Made by a program: the position numbers and the translations under genes. The notes under the pieces are model-generated. The model did not search any database and was not told where the DNA came from. It saw nothing but the letters and a program-made list of their open reading frames with translations. A DNA stretch of 64,000 nt from Anthopleura xanthogrammica (Eukaryota > Cnidaria > Anthozoa > Actiniaria > Actiniidae): the NCBI GenBank assembly GCA_964019055.1, contig OZ025222.1, positions 3,592,746 to 3,656,745 of the forward strand, in the 5' to 3' direction. Below are positions 23,281 to 43,285 of this stretch, one piece after another (the stretch's first letter is position 1; each line of letters opens with the position of its first letter).

Positions 23281-24415
23281 ATAGCTCATATCTCCCAAGG
23301 AATACCTGAGCGATTGCAGACCCTGTTTTAGTGCCCTTCACAGCCTTCCTAGCTGGTCTAAGGACTGCAAAAAGATTTGCCCTGGATATTATACAAAGGG
23401 TGTTGTTCTCATATTTTTTTTTGTTTTTGTCTGTAATTAAATTCCCCGCATATCCAGGGCTTGCTTTTCGAATTTCAAAAAAAAATCATTTCTCGGCATC
23501 GTATGGACAAAAAGTTTTCTCTAAAGCATCAAATTAAAGGAAATTTATTGGAAAATTGATATCTGGGGCCAAATTTTACGATAAGTTTGTAATTTTGGAG
23601 ATATGGAGGTGAAAGTAGGGGTCGGTGGGAAATTTTGGAGGCGCTGTTACAGACCTTCCCATAACATATACCCCTTGCAGCACGTCGGAATGCAGCTCAA
23701 TTTGGAGGACAAAACAATAGGTTCCAATTCTCAGGAGATTGAAATTCTTTTGTTTTAATTTGTACTCTAAATTGAGTTGTTGCACAGTAGCGCGATTCAA
23801 ATGCCATTTTTGAGAGATCAGATTGGAAAATTAAAGTGGCCATAAAATCGTAGGTTTTTATTGAAATCCTCTGAAATCTTAGAAATTTACATTTCAGATA
23901 ATATACTTTAAAAAATGACACACATCTTAATTAATAACTTTGCGAAGTTTCATTTAAATTCTATGTTCGGATATCTTACTACGGAATTACCATAATTTAT
24001 TCTTTATTCTAAAACACTCATAGGAGAACATTGGATAGGCTACTTATAAGTGATCAGTTTTGAAACTTTTCGTAATCAATTTTGATCATCCATCAAGAAT
24101 TGAACAGGTCTAAGTCACCCAGATTGCATAATTCAGCAGGCAGTCCTTGTGATGTTGATAAAGACTTTTGGGTTTCCTGTGTCCGTTTTTACTCGCGATT
24201 ATTCGCAACAAGCGGTAGAAACCACAAAAAGCACAGGGAACCCAGTGCATTGCTTTAGGAAAAAGCAAACTGTAATTGATAAAAACTACAGATAATACAT
24301 TTTAATGTTCTCAGCTAATCAAATATTCAAATATCATCATCTTTGTCAATATAAAGGAATTTACTGGAATACCACACAGTTCAGTTTTGGGACCTCTTTC
24401 TCTTCAAATAGGAGA
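23281..24415. other. Intergenic between CHDH D and C
   Basis: No gene is seen. 23440-23670 matches the region upstream of copy A (7345-7575) but lacks the 7006-7343 element. A GCAGCTCAATTTGG hairpin lies near 23674-23780. The last 60 bp are the probable 3' UTR of copy D. Confidence 0.6.
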
Positions 24416-32762
<8,347 letters not shown>

Positions 32763-32940
32763 CTCAGTCTTCTTCACTTGTAAGATTTCAGGCGAATAAA
32801 GGTGAAAGATCTTTATGTAAGTTAAGCTGTACAAGTATCTTGGCTCAACTAATTGAAATTATAAATATTGCATGGTCACTCGTTCGATCAGTCGAGTTGT
32901 TTCAAATGTTGTGTGACCCTGGGACGTCGGCCTTTTATGC
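32763..32940 (-). promoter_or_regulatory. Conserved CHDH upstream block, copy D
   Basis: TATA-like ATAAAAGG (plus 32931-32940) about 170 bp before the start codon, in the block shared with A and C. Confidence 0.5.
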
Positions 32941-33098
32941 AAATAGCTCATACCTCCCAAGGAATGCCTGAGCGATTGCAGACCCTGTTTTAGTGCCCTT
33001 CACAGTCCTCCTACCTGGTCTAAGGACTGCAAAAAGATTTGCCCTGGATATTATTCAAAGGGTGTTGTTCTAATACACCGAATCGAAATATGGTGACC

Positions 33099-33209
33099 AA
33101 TTTGAAAAACTATTGTTCTTGACTGACTAGCCTCTCATACATGTAAAAATGCTTTCATGTTTCCACATGAACACGAGGCTAGTCAGTCCAGAACAACAGT
33201 TTTTCAATT
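33099..33209. mobile_element. 111-bp foldback element
   Basis: The arms TTGAAAAACTATTGTTCTTG and inverse (near-perfect) continue into GACTGACTAGCCTC. It lies upstream of the CHDH array. Confidence 0.75.
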
Positions 33210-33925
33210 AAAAAAAAAAGAAAAGAAATCTCGCAGTGATTCAAGTTGAAAAGGCAACAGTTGTTTGAACTTCAATTTATTTGAATCTGGTACAACTTCG
33301 TTAGCTCTAAGAAAATTCCCTTTAAATTTTTGTATTGAGCGGTTTTCGTGTTTGGGTAACGACCGTCAAATTCGTAGTCGTACTGCGAACCATACCGAAT
33401 CTTAACATAGCCGTAACTACACGTAACTGGATGGTCGATTTCAGAACAGCGTTGCTAAAAAGCCATCCAGCTGTACGAAAAACTAAGCACGAAAAGGATT
33501 GTTGTTGTTATTCAAGCGACCCTCGCCCGAGTCTTGAAAGTCATATATCTCACAGAATTTGAGGAGATGGATCGCAAAGATTTACTTTAATTTTTTAAAC
33601 AACACGTATACTTCAACTTTTTTTCTCTAAATTCCGTGAAACGCTTGTTTTTGTATTGGGAAGAGACTTGGAGCAAGGGCCGCTTGGCTAAGCATCGAAG
33701 CGCGCTGTGATTGGACGGTTCGTGCGTGCTCCGGACACCTGGATTTCGGCATATCATAACGTTCTGTAAGTCAGAGTACCCTACGTTTCGCACAAAGACG
33801 ACAACCTTTCAAACGACATGGCGGTAACGGGATATATAACATAACATGTTACAGATTTCATGCTGCTTGCTATGAAGAACGTTCAATACGGCTACGATAT
33901 TATGAGGATCTCAATAAATCGTTCA

Positions 33926-34412
33926 CATTATATAATGGTAATTGAACTAAGTGGAGTGCAATTTGGTCTGATATCAAACGCGCGATAACAAAATCACACG
34001 ACCGCGTAGCGGGAGTGTGATTTGTAATCGCAAGTTTGATATCAGACCAAAATTGCACGACATGAAGTTCAATTATCACTTTATTATATCCATTTTGAAA
34101 TCATACTAGATAGACACTAAATTTGTGATAAATACAAAAGTATTTATTCACAAATAGCCGGTATTTTGTTTCTTTTTGTAACAAAAAATTGCAGTCAAAC
34201 TTGAAAAAAGCTACATTTTATGTTCCTTATTTGCTGTAATCTGATTGGTTACCTTTTCTAGTGTTGCATTGTGATTGGCTGACAAAAAGATGCGATTCGG
34301 ACTCAAAATAGTGCGATTCGGACTCAAAATAGTGCGATTCGTGCTTGAATCAATCTACTGAGAGCCAATCAGATTACAGGATTTGTTAGTGATTTCAAAG
34401 TGGATATAATAA
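33926..34412. mobile_element. Composite of two adjoining foldback elements
   Basis: The first (about 33926-34087) has arms around GTGCAATTTGGTCTGATATC. The second (34081-34412) has ends TTATTATATCCATTTTGAAA and inverse, and contains an internal hairpin at 34121-34155, an inverted CTGATTGG pair and a tandem GTGCGATTCGGACTCAAAAT repeat. The rest of 33210-34894 shows no gene. Confidence 0.7.
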
Positions 34413-34894
34413 AAGGTATACTGGCGCTCTGATTGATCCAATAAATTTTGTCAGTCATGTAACGTGACCTACTATGCGTACTATGTGACTCGACTTTTCG
34501 CTATTTAATGAAATATTTTCCTAAACATCTAGTTTTCTGCCGCTCTGATGAACGAGACCTGTGTACAATAGACTCTTCTCAGTCCAAAATGGCGGCCGAA
34601 AATTCAAATGAGTTAAAATTGAGAACCAAAACCAGCACGTTACTAAAGTAAAGGTGTTATTTAATTTGCAGTCGCCATTTTGGAGAAGGGTCTATATTTT
34701 TGGTCATCAAAATACAAACAAAAACTACATCTGTATCAAGGGATATTTGATTACAATATAGTGTAACGTAATATGATGGATCGTCTATCTAGCTGTTCAT
34801 AGAAAATGACAGAAAATCTGGGAGACGTTCCTTAAGTCAATAATAAAAGTAGACTCTAAGACTGCCAAAATGAATAATTAACAGTAGTCTTTCT

Positions 34895-37800
34895 CTATCG
34901 CCTGTATCTGTCTCTGCTGCGGCTGATGGGTGGAGGACGTGGTCTTCTTACGGGGCTCAGAGAGCGGCGCCTACGAGGGGGAGGGTTGGGGAATCTTCTT
35001 GGGGATCTAGAGCGAGATCTGTAACGACTTGGTGGTGGTCGCTTAGAAAATCCTGGTGGCGAAGGCCTGGGAAGAAATAAGAAATCTCCATGTTACAACG
35101 CAACATTTAGAATGAAATTAGAATTTCAAGTCGAGAGGGGCTGGGTATAAGTTCCTAAATTGTGATGATGACAACACAAAACTCACATAGCCAAAGAGAG
35201 CACATTGAGCTAAACAAAATTCCGAAGTTTGGCCGTTAATCGGATCAATATTGATGAATTTACAGCCGTTCCAAAATGCTAGAATTCACAAAGAAATGTA
35301 TGGTGTCCGGACACCATACATTTCTTTGTATTTTTGAATGACTGTAAGTCGTTCACCTCTCACCAATGCGACCCAGGTTCGAGTCCTGTCGGCCTCGATG
35401 TCGTATGTGAGTAGATTTATTTGTTGATTCTCTCCTGTACTTCGAGGGTTTTTTCTCTGGGTACTCCAGTTTTTCTCCCTCCACAAAATTCAACTTTCAA
35501 ATTCCAATTTGATCAGGAATTGAGTGTCAGATTGAAAACAAGGCTCCGTGCTTTATCTATCATACCCTCGTAAAACAAGGATATTAGTAAAGTGTTAAGG
35601 TACTAACCTGCTATACCTGCCAGAACCCCGAAAACCATCTGTATCATCTGCAATAACAGACATAAAAAGAATAAATTAGAGTAGAATCAAGGTTACCTTG
35701 AAAAGTAGGATAAACATGGATTGAAAGATTAAAAGTATATAAGAATCTACGTTAGATTAAAGCCTATATACAGTATAAACAAGTTATTTCAAGATTATAT
35801 GCATGATCATCATAATTACAAGTTGAAGTATTTGCCAAAATCAATTTTTTCAAGGACAATTTTTTTTCATATACAAATGAACAAAAAACTAGTATTACGG
35901 AACACAGATCCATACCCCTCCCTGGGGGGGGGGGGGGGGGGGGGGGGGGGGTGGTCTAATAACTTTGATTTTGGCAATTACTGCAATTTTCAGTATTACG
36001 TAGTTGGTAGTCGCCTGTTGGAATTTGGTTTTTCACTGCCGCCAGTCAAAAATATAAAAGATACCGACTGATTCTTTTTGATTGACAGCAGCCAAGACAT
36101 CATTTCCACATTGACGTAATTATGAAAACTGTAACTAGTAGTGAGATGATCACAGCAAGTGCATTATCCCCCCTAATGTAAATCTGGTAATTCAATATAC
36201 CTCATTGAGTTCAGTATTTTGACCAGATCCTCCCATACCCACTCAATAACCTGGAATTCTGTCCGGCCGGCTGGGGTGTGTCTGGTTAGATAATGGATTT
36301 CAGACTTTGTTTTGGCTGGGATAGAGAGCTACTCAATCTTTTCTACGCGAAAACTTAGATCAGGTTTGACTGGTTTGACGTGTCTGGTCAGCTAATGGAT
36401 TTCAGACTTTGTTTTGATGGTATGGTCTACTCAAAAACTTAGATCAGGTTTGACTGGTTTGACGTGTCTGGTCAGCTAATGGATTTCAGACTTTGTTTTG
36501 ATGGTATGGTCTACTCAAAAACTTAGATCAGGTTTGACTAGTCGGGGAACAACTGTTGATCTTAATTGGGTCAATTTGAGGAACCAGCGACATGGCTTTG
36601 AAGTATGGGTCTGATTCCATGTCTCATCCTTTTATCTCATGCACCAATTTTTTTCTTTGAATCTAGGCTAAGGTGGAATTTAAAATCTTAGGGAATGGAC
36701 GATTCGGAAACAATGGTATGGCATTTGGCATGGGATATCATCTCTTATTCCTCAATTTCTTTCATCCATTCTCTCTCAAAATCTAATCTCTTGGAGCAGA
36801 TGACCTGGCATACGTGGTTTTCGGACTCAGCATAATGGATGGCAGGAAAACGAATCAAGCACAAGGCTTTGAACAACATCTTCCTCACATCTTTCTCATC
36901 CACATTTCCTTCATTTGCTGGATTGGTTGGAGGAAATCTCACAGATGTCAACATGGTTGAGGTATGAAATCTTGAAGTTAGGCTTTAAATTGGTATCAGC
37001 GACACTAGTAGAGGTTCACATTGGGTTGTGCAGAATCTCGCATCAAAATATTTCTCCTTTTAACTATTATCTGAAGATCTCTAAGGCACTAGATGTTACT
37101 TCAGTCCATGGCTGGTTCTGGTACTACGATGTTGTTGATGCAAACGAGATGCGAGGTATAAATGGATGATTGGTGAGATGAGTGGGTGGAAGTCAAGCCA
37201 AGATTCTCTACTAGGCAATGTGTCGTGGAAAGAAAAGATCTCATTTGAATACCAATCAACTGCTACGGCCCAGATCAAGCTGGAATTTTCTCAATACTTC
37301 ATGGGCATTTCATTTTTTTCTGGTAAGGGACCCTGGCTAAATTCCTCATTATCATATGACATCAAACTCTTGAATGGGGCAAAACGTGGTGACGGATGTC
37401 CTAGGCGTTTGTCAATCATATCCTGGAAAATACTTTTCTGGAAAATTTGGAATTTGGTTTGAATTGATGTGAGGGCTGGCATAGAGCGCTGACATCAACC
37501 TACTAGCATTTCTGGCTGGTAAAGGGCCGATAGATCTGAGTAAATAAAAGCCATCGCTCTTAAAACTTGGATACGAACTGTAATGGAGGATGAAAGGCCA
37601 TTTTTCAAGGTGCAATCATCTACAAGACGGGATATTTTGGGGTGTTGGTGCCTGGGGGTGTTGGTGCCTGGGGGGCTCTGGCTCGGCACAAGGGTGACTG
37701 GCCATTATACCATACAGTGTGGTTGTCGTCAACTCAGTGACTATCGTAACCATGTCTCTACTTCACCTCTTGCAACGGTGCAGCTGCTTGCCCAGTGTCC

Positions 37801-40800
37801 TAGTCTTCCACACTTGAAGCACTCATCGCCAGCCTTTGATAGTAATTTAATAATAATAATAATAATATTAAAATCTGTTGTTTTAAAAGCCATAGCATAA
37901 GCATTAAGCACTTCTCAGTAACTCAGTACCCCTTGTTTTGAACCAATCTATGCTGGACATACACTTACACTTGCAGCAATGTTTTATAGGTAGGTGGTCA
38001 AAGAAATAAGACTAAGACTAATGGCACTATATTAAGAATTAAATTATTATTATTATTAATTACTTTCTTATTTTATCATTTTTTCACATTTACCAATCAA
38101 AAATCTAGAAAACATCACGGTCACAGCAAGGCACGCTTTCTTCATCCAATCAAATGCATGAAACACGGCACAGACACGGACATAGTACTGACTAAGTACG
38201 CCAGATGAATCACATTGAGAGAAAAAAATCAGCCAATCAAAATCATAGAAAACAACACTGTCACAGCAAGGCATGCTTTCTTCATCCAATCAAATGCATG
38301 AAACATGGCACAGACACAGTTACAGTACTGACTAAGTACACCAGATGAATCACATTGAGAAAAAAATCAGCCAATCAAAATTATAGAAAACAACACTGTC
38401 GCAGCAAGGCAGGCACACGACACTGAACTTTAATCAGTCATAATAAATCTGCTCTAACTCTAGACTTCATATAAGACTAGTAATAACTTTACTTACCGGT
38501 CCTCCTCTTTCTTTACCTTTCACGTACTCAACAACAATTCTGGATCCAAAGAGTTTTCTGTTGTTTTCTCTTCTCAAGGCCTCCTGTTCACATAACAAAA
38601 TTAGTGTACCATATTTTAATGATACCAGTAATATTCCTACTCCTGTATAATTATTTCTTAAGGCTGATTTACACGGTACAACTTTTGCTTACAACTGTCA
38701 CATGCAATCTGCTTACACCCAAGTTGCTTTGTGTAAATCAACCCTACAACTTTCTTCTTGTCGTACACAACAGTTGTAGGGTTGATTTACATGACGCAAT
38801 TCATGAGCATGGCATAAGCAGATTGCATGCGACAGTTGTAAGCAAAAGTTGTATCATGTAAATTGGCCTTTAGATTTAAATGGAGATTAAAAAAGCTTTA
38901 GAAAGTGTGAAAAAATCATAATTCCTAAAACCAAGTCAGAATTTTTAAGGCAATTCCTTGGGTTGCATTTTTAAGGGATTTTTAAGTGATGGATTTAAAA
39001 TTCCAGTGGTTTTTAAGGAATAAAAAAGTAAAAAGATTCCTATAAATATCAAATTAATTATGATATAAATAAGTTTTTGAACAGTACCTCGGCATCTCTG
39101 GGATCTTCATACTCAATAAATCCATAAGCTGTCAAGAAAAAAAATTCAGCTATAGAGACCTGATTGTGTAAAACTAGACTTTACTTGATTGTGAAAAAAG
39201 ATTCTGAGTATCTAGAAATTTACTGTCATACAGATGTTGGAAAAATTCTTTTAGAAGACATCATGATACAATATCTTCAAAATGAAAGAATATTTCCCTT
39301 AATTTTGCATTTATCCCTTCTCAAGTAGCCGATATAAGCAGCCACTCGTACACATAAAATGCTTTGTACATCATAAAACAATACAATACAATAAAGATTT
39401 ATTCCAGATGCAACTAAGTAGATACATATACAAAATATAAAAGCTGAATAGAGCAGGCGAAACACTACAAAAATAACTAAAAAAAAAGAAAGGAAGTTAA
39501 GAGGTTATCCCTATGTAAAAACTCCCTAAAATGACAAACAAATAGACGAGCAAAGCTACAAATATATGAATAAATGGATAAATATATAGTAGAATGATAA
39601 GATATATAAATAAATGGATATATCAATCAATAAATAAATATATGAGTATGTAATATGTAAGTAGAGCAAACGCATTAAAACCATGAAATAAATGCAAAAT
39701 GGACACAAACATTACACTAGGCAACACTGACTTAAAAATTCAATGAACTTTTTTTCAAATCCATTTGACTCTTATTAAACTGGTGACCCTCACAGATGTT
39801 GTCATTGAAGCGACTGCACCAAGAAAATTTTGTCTCACAGTTTTATTTTATCTAGAGGAAACAGGAGTTATAGCGTACTCCAACCATGTATACTTCAAGG
39901 GTTTTTTTGACATTTTTTCATAACTATCCAATCAGTGCTCTCTCCATAGAAAAAGGGATCAAACATTTTGTAGCTGGCATCCAATAACAAAAAAAGCTAA
40001 CAAGCGGGATAATATATGTGATTTAGCAGTTCATTAGTTCACATGAGAGAGCTAAATATAAAACCCTTAAAGATTTTCTACTATTCGTTGTGATTGGATG
40101 AGGCCTAAGAAATGATTGAGTCCTTTGTTTCTAAGGAGAGTGCTGATTGGATAGTTATAAAAAAATGTAAAAAAAACTTGAATTGTTCATGGTTCAAGTG
40201 TCCACACTGTATAAAGGTGTGGCTTTTTTGTTGGATTCTTAAAAGGACAACTAACACTTTCTTGAATTTCTTTTCCTTTACTCTATTTCTCAACTCGGCA
40301 CCTCTCATTACATAATCAAACTATATACAACATATTTGATGCAGATTTAAGTTCTTACCTCTTTCTCTTCCTGTATTTGTTCAAATACATGCACCAACCA
40401 ATATGAAAAAAGAACAAAAACAACACAACCCTCAGAAAAAAATTATAATGTACAACAATCAAATTAATGAAAAAAGAAACCATTTTTTATAATTTTTTTA
40501 GGTGACTTAAATTTTAATAAATATTTTTTTTAGGATTTAGATATTTCAGGTGACTTGAATTTTGGTGAGTCATTGCTAAACAAAACCTAATTCTTTGGTT
40601 GAAATGAAGGTTATAATTCTCATCAAAAGGCAATGCTTTCAAAAGCTTTGTCTAAATTTTCAAAGGATTTATTTGTCAGGTAGTTGTCAGATAAATGACA
40701 CAGGTAATTGTAAAGAAGCAAGTTTTTGAAAGAAATTTTGAATTGAAAACTTAAAAAATGACAGGTATCCATGTTCTTTTCAAGAAACACTTGAGATTTC

Positions 40801-42750
40801 TCTTAGCTGAATGAATCCAGTATTCAACTGGAGTGTACTTCAGGAAGTTCAGGTGGGCAGATCAGAGAACAAGATAGAAAATAAAACAAAATTGTAAAGG
40901 ATTTTGAAACCGTACATGACATAGAAAATGCTGGATTTTATGGGAGTCAGGTGTGGGTATTGTTAGAAATACTCTTCATAAATAAAGTAGTCTTTAGGGA
41001 TGTAGAGCTCTGCCCAAAATTGTCGAAAGTCGAAATCCTGAATTTGAGAAACAAAATATAATCTTTAAACAGGGGTTTGAAAAGCCTGACAACAGAAGTT
41101 GATTTAACAAGAATAATGCATTCAAAAATACAATCAAGAAGAACAGGTGACCATGTTTTTGAACACCTTTAAAATTGGATATTAACCAGAGCTTTACATA
41201 AAGTTTTACAATAAAAAATAAAACAAAAATTGTGACAGGTTCTTTTCAAAATGTTTTAGAAATGAAGGTGACTGTCGAAAATCCAAATCAAAAACAGGTA
41301 ACTGGTAACAAAGAACTTTAGAACAGCCATGTGGTATTAAGAATGATTTTTACTAGGATTCTGAATCTCTGAAAAACCCCAAAATCATTATATTTATTTA
41401 TTTAATCTAGTTTTTTTAAGGAAAAAATCAATCAAAGCTAAAATTCATAAACAAGTTTGACCTTTTTTGCCCTCAATATTGACTGATCAAAACAATTAAA
41501 GATTTTTTGAAACTAGAGGCTTTAATATAATTTAAAAACAAACTGTACAAAGTTGAAAAAAACTGAAACAGAGTAAAGATTATTCAGATAAATTTTGTCT
41601 AAAATTTTATATAAAATTACGTAAAATGAATTTGAAAATTATTGCTATTGCCAGAAATTTCTTCAATACATAATCCTTTAAAATATCACTGGGAAAGGCA
41701 GGGGTTTCAATAGAAGACGGCTACCGGCGGTCGATCGCCGGGTACTTAGCTTCATGCCGTCAGTACTTAGCTTCATACCGCAGGCTATTTTATGAATCAG
41801 TCTCAATAAATAAGAAGTAAAATTTGTGGACAAAGATGCCTAAATTTCATCTGTCTACTTTAAATATTATTGAAACCCCTGGAAATGAAATTATTTCAAA
41901 TTAAAATTATGAAGGGCTGACCCCTTAATTTTTCTCAATTTTTATAAATATTAAAATAATATGGAAAAGAGGGTGCAATTTGCAATGCAATTTCTTAAAG
42001 TTGTAATTACAGCAACTTTTACCAAAAATAAAGTTCTACAACCTGCAGTGCACAAAGATAAATAATATTGAATTATTAATGCCTTATATTTTACAAATTG
42101 GTTGGATTAGCAAAGCGTGGAGAATATCAACTAGATTGTTTCTTTCCACAACTACAACATGTTGAGTGACTAAACCACCAGCAAAAACAACAGATTTTTT
42201 TCCAAATTTGTATAAATAAATCTCAAAGCTGAGGAGATTTTTATTTAAGGAAGGACTACATTTAAAATAAATATGGTTAAATTTTTAAGAACGTTTTCAA
42301 ATTGTAGACAAAATCGTTGGTTTTTATAAACACATGTGGAGTGGTATGAGCTTGAAATGACACCTTAAAGTTTGTTCCTAAAATCTTTCATTTTGAATTG
42401 AAATTACGAAAATTTTTAACTTAAAGCCAATCTCTGATAACAAGTGAGGTTGTGAGTAACTCAAAAGTGTCTTCTCAGCGTGAAGGAAAGGTTTTTTAGA
42501 GCATCAGAGGCGAGATAACAATCTGCTTCGAGAGAACGCCAACCAAAGCGTCCCTCCGCCTTGACTCAAAGCGCTCGCAAAAACACCAATTTCTACGAAT
42601 AAAAACCACAAAGGGATAAAAAATGAGCTCACCGTATTTGATGTCGCATCTAGAAAGCTTTCCGTAAAGGTAAAAGACGTTTTCTAAGTCTCTTTGCTTA
42701 GTTTCTTTTGATAGTCTTCCCACGAACAGTTCTGTTCCTCCTCGCGCCAT
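34895..42750 (-). CDS. SR splicing factor with RRM, CCHC knuckle and RS tail
   Basis: Six coding exons on the minus strand: 42633-42750, 39088-39128, 38497-38583, 37767-37833, 35608-35647 and 34895-35066, 525 nt and 174 residues. An RRM spans about residues 5-76 (RNP2-like ELFVGRLS, RNP1-like AYGFIEYED). A zinc knuckle CFKCGRLGHWASSC (CX2CX4HX4C) lies at about 87-100 and is encoded alone by a 67-nt exon. A short RS/RP-rich tail follows, with YRSRSRSPRR and SRSRDRYRR. The combination resembles SRSF7/RSZ proteins, which bind exonic enhancers in the nucleus and aid export; the RRM wording (RDLENVFYLYGKLSRCDIKY) is also SRSF4/5/6-like. The long introns are AT-rich and hold repeats. The start is the first ATG in frame, MARGGTELF, typical of the family. 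Confidence 0.88.
35288..35329. other. Perfect 42-bp palindrome
   Basis: Each 21-base arm (ACAAAGAAATGTATGGTGTC plus C) meets its inverse with no spacer. It lies in the last SR intron, just before a SINE. Confidence 0.95.
35335..35490 (+). repeat. tRNA-derived SINE
   Basis: TCACCTCTCACCAATGCGAC is followed by the B box GGTTCGAGTCC and a conserved body with CTCTCCTGTACTTCGAGGG. Related copies are at 49150-49300 and 57835-57905. Confidence 0.75.
35924..36095. repeat. Poly(G) tract and partial 184-bp-type MITE
   Basis: 28 G at 35924-35951. From about 35978 to 36095 the sequence matches part of the MITE at 6146/14939 (GGAATTTGGTTTTTCACTGC). In an SR intron. Confidence 0.65.
36310..36545. repeat. 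84-bp tandem repeat, about 2.5 units
   Basis: Units contain AACTTAGATCAGGTTTGACT and GTCTGGTCAGCTAATGGATT. The stretch 36545-37766 beyond it has no convincing exon, only short interrupted frames on the minus strand that may be an old decayed element. Confidence 0.85.
38085..38425. repeat. About 135-bp tandem repeat, 2.5 units
   Basis: Units contain GCAAGGCACGCTTTCTTCAT and CAATCAAATGCATGAAACA. Lies in the SR intron between the 67-nt and 87-nt exons. Confidence 0.85.
38660..38870. mobile_element. 211-bp foldback MITE
   Basis: The arms AAGGCTGATTTACACGGTAC and inverse pair over about 60 bp with a few mismatches. Located in the SR intron upstream of the 87-nt exon. Confidence 0.85.
39129..42632 (-). 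other. Long first SR intron, AT-rich, no gene seen
   Basis: About 3.5 kb with many homopolymer runs and no supported exon on either strand. SR genes often hide a regulated poison exon in such introns; I could not identify one. Confidence 0.5.
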
Positions 42751-43285
42751 TTTGATTTTCAGCATCAAAAGCCTCGCTTCGATGACTTCAATCCAACATG
42801 GCGGCTGCCTCTCTCCCAAATTATCAATCATTTCAAACATAAACAACTATTCAAAACGAAAGAAATACTAACCTAAAATACAAAGAAATCATAAGACATA
42901 ACATTTTGATGACATAAAGTAATTTTCAAGTAAATTTGTTAAGTTTTTCATGAGAATAAAAGCAGTTTTCTGAGAAATGTAAGGAGAATTTTTAAGTACA
43001 TCAGTCAATAAAATTCGAAAATTTCCAAGCATCTTAACAAAAAACTACTAAGTAAAGCAAACTACTGAATATAGATAAGAGAAATAATGAACGGTTTGAT
43101 ACTCTTTTATTACAGTTTCAAAATTATCCTAGAATGGTAATATTTATTGATTAAAAGATAAGATTTTAAGTTTGATCTACTGAACTAGCGCCAGTCTCCT
43201 TGGACTCCCGGTTATCAAAATGGCGGATGGAAGAGAAGGTGCGCGCTCAGTTTTAATGCTTTAAAATTAAATATTTAAGCCTAAG
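42751..43285. promoter_or_regulatory. Head-to-head promoter region of SR and LIPT1 genes
   Basis: The two start codons are 535 bp apart and point away from each other. CCAACATGGCGGC (42793-42805) and CAAAATGGCGGATGG (43217-43231) resemble YY1-type AAGATGGCGGC sites common at housekeeping promoters. Shared regulation is inference. Confidence 0.45.

Noticed and set aside
36745..37690. Cluster of 60-80 codon minus-strand frames in an SR intron
   Set aside because: They are interrupted and in different phases; they may be an old decayed element, but no recognisable domain supports a call.
43217..43235. ATGGCGGATGGAAGAGAAG as the first exon of LIPT1
   Set aside because: Its donor would leave phase 1, which does not fit exon 2; the exon at 43286-43351 fits phase and has a mitochondrial-like presequence.
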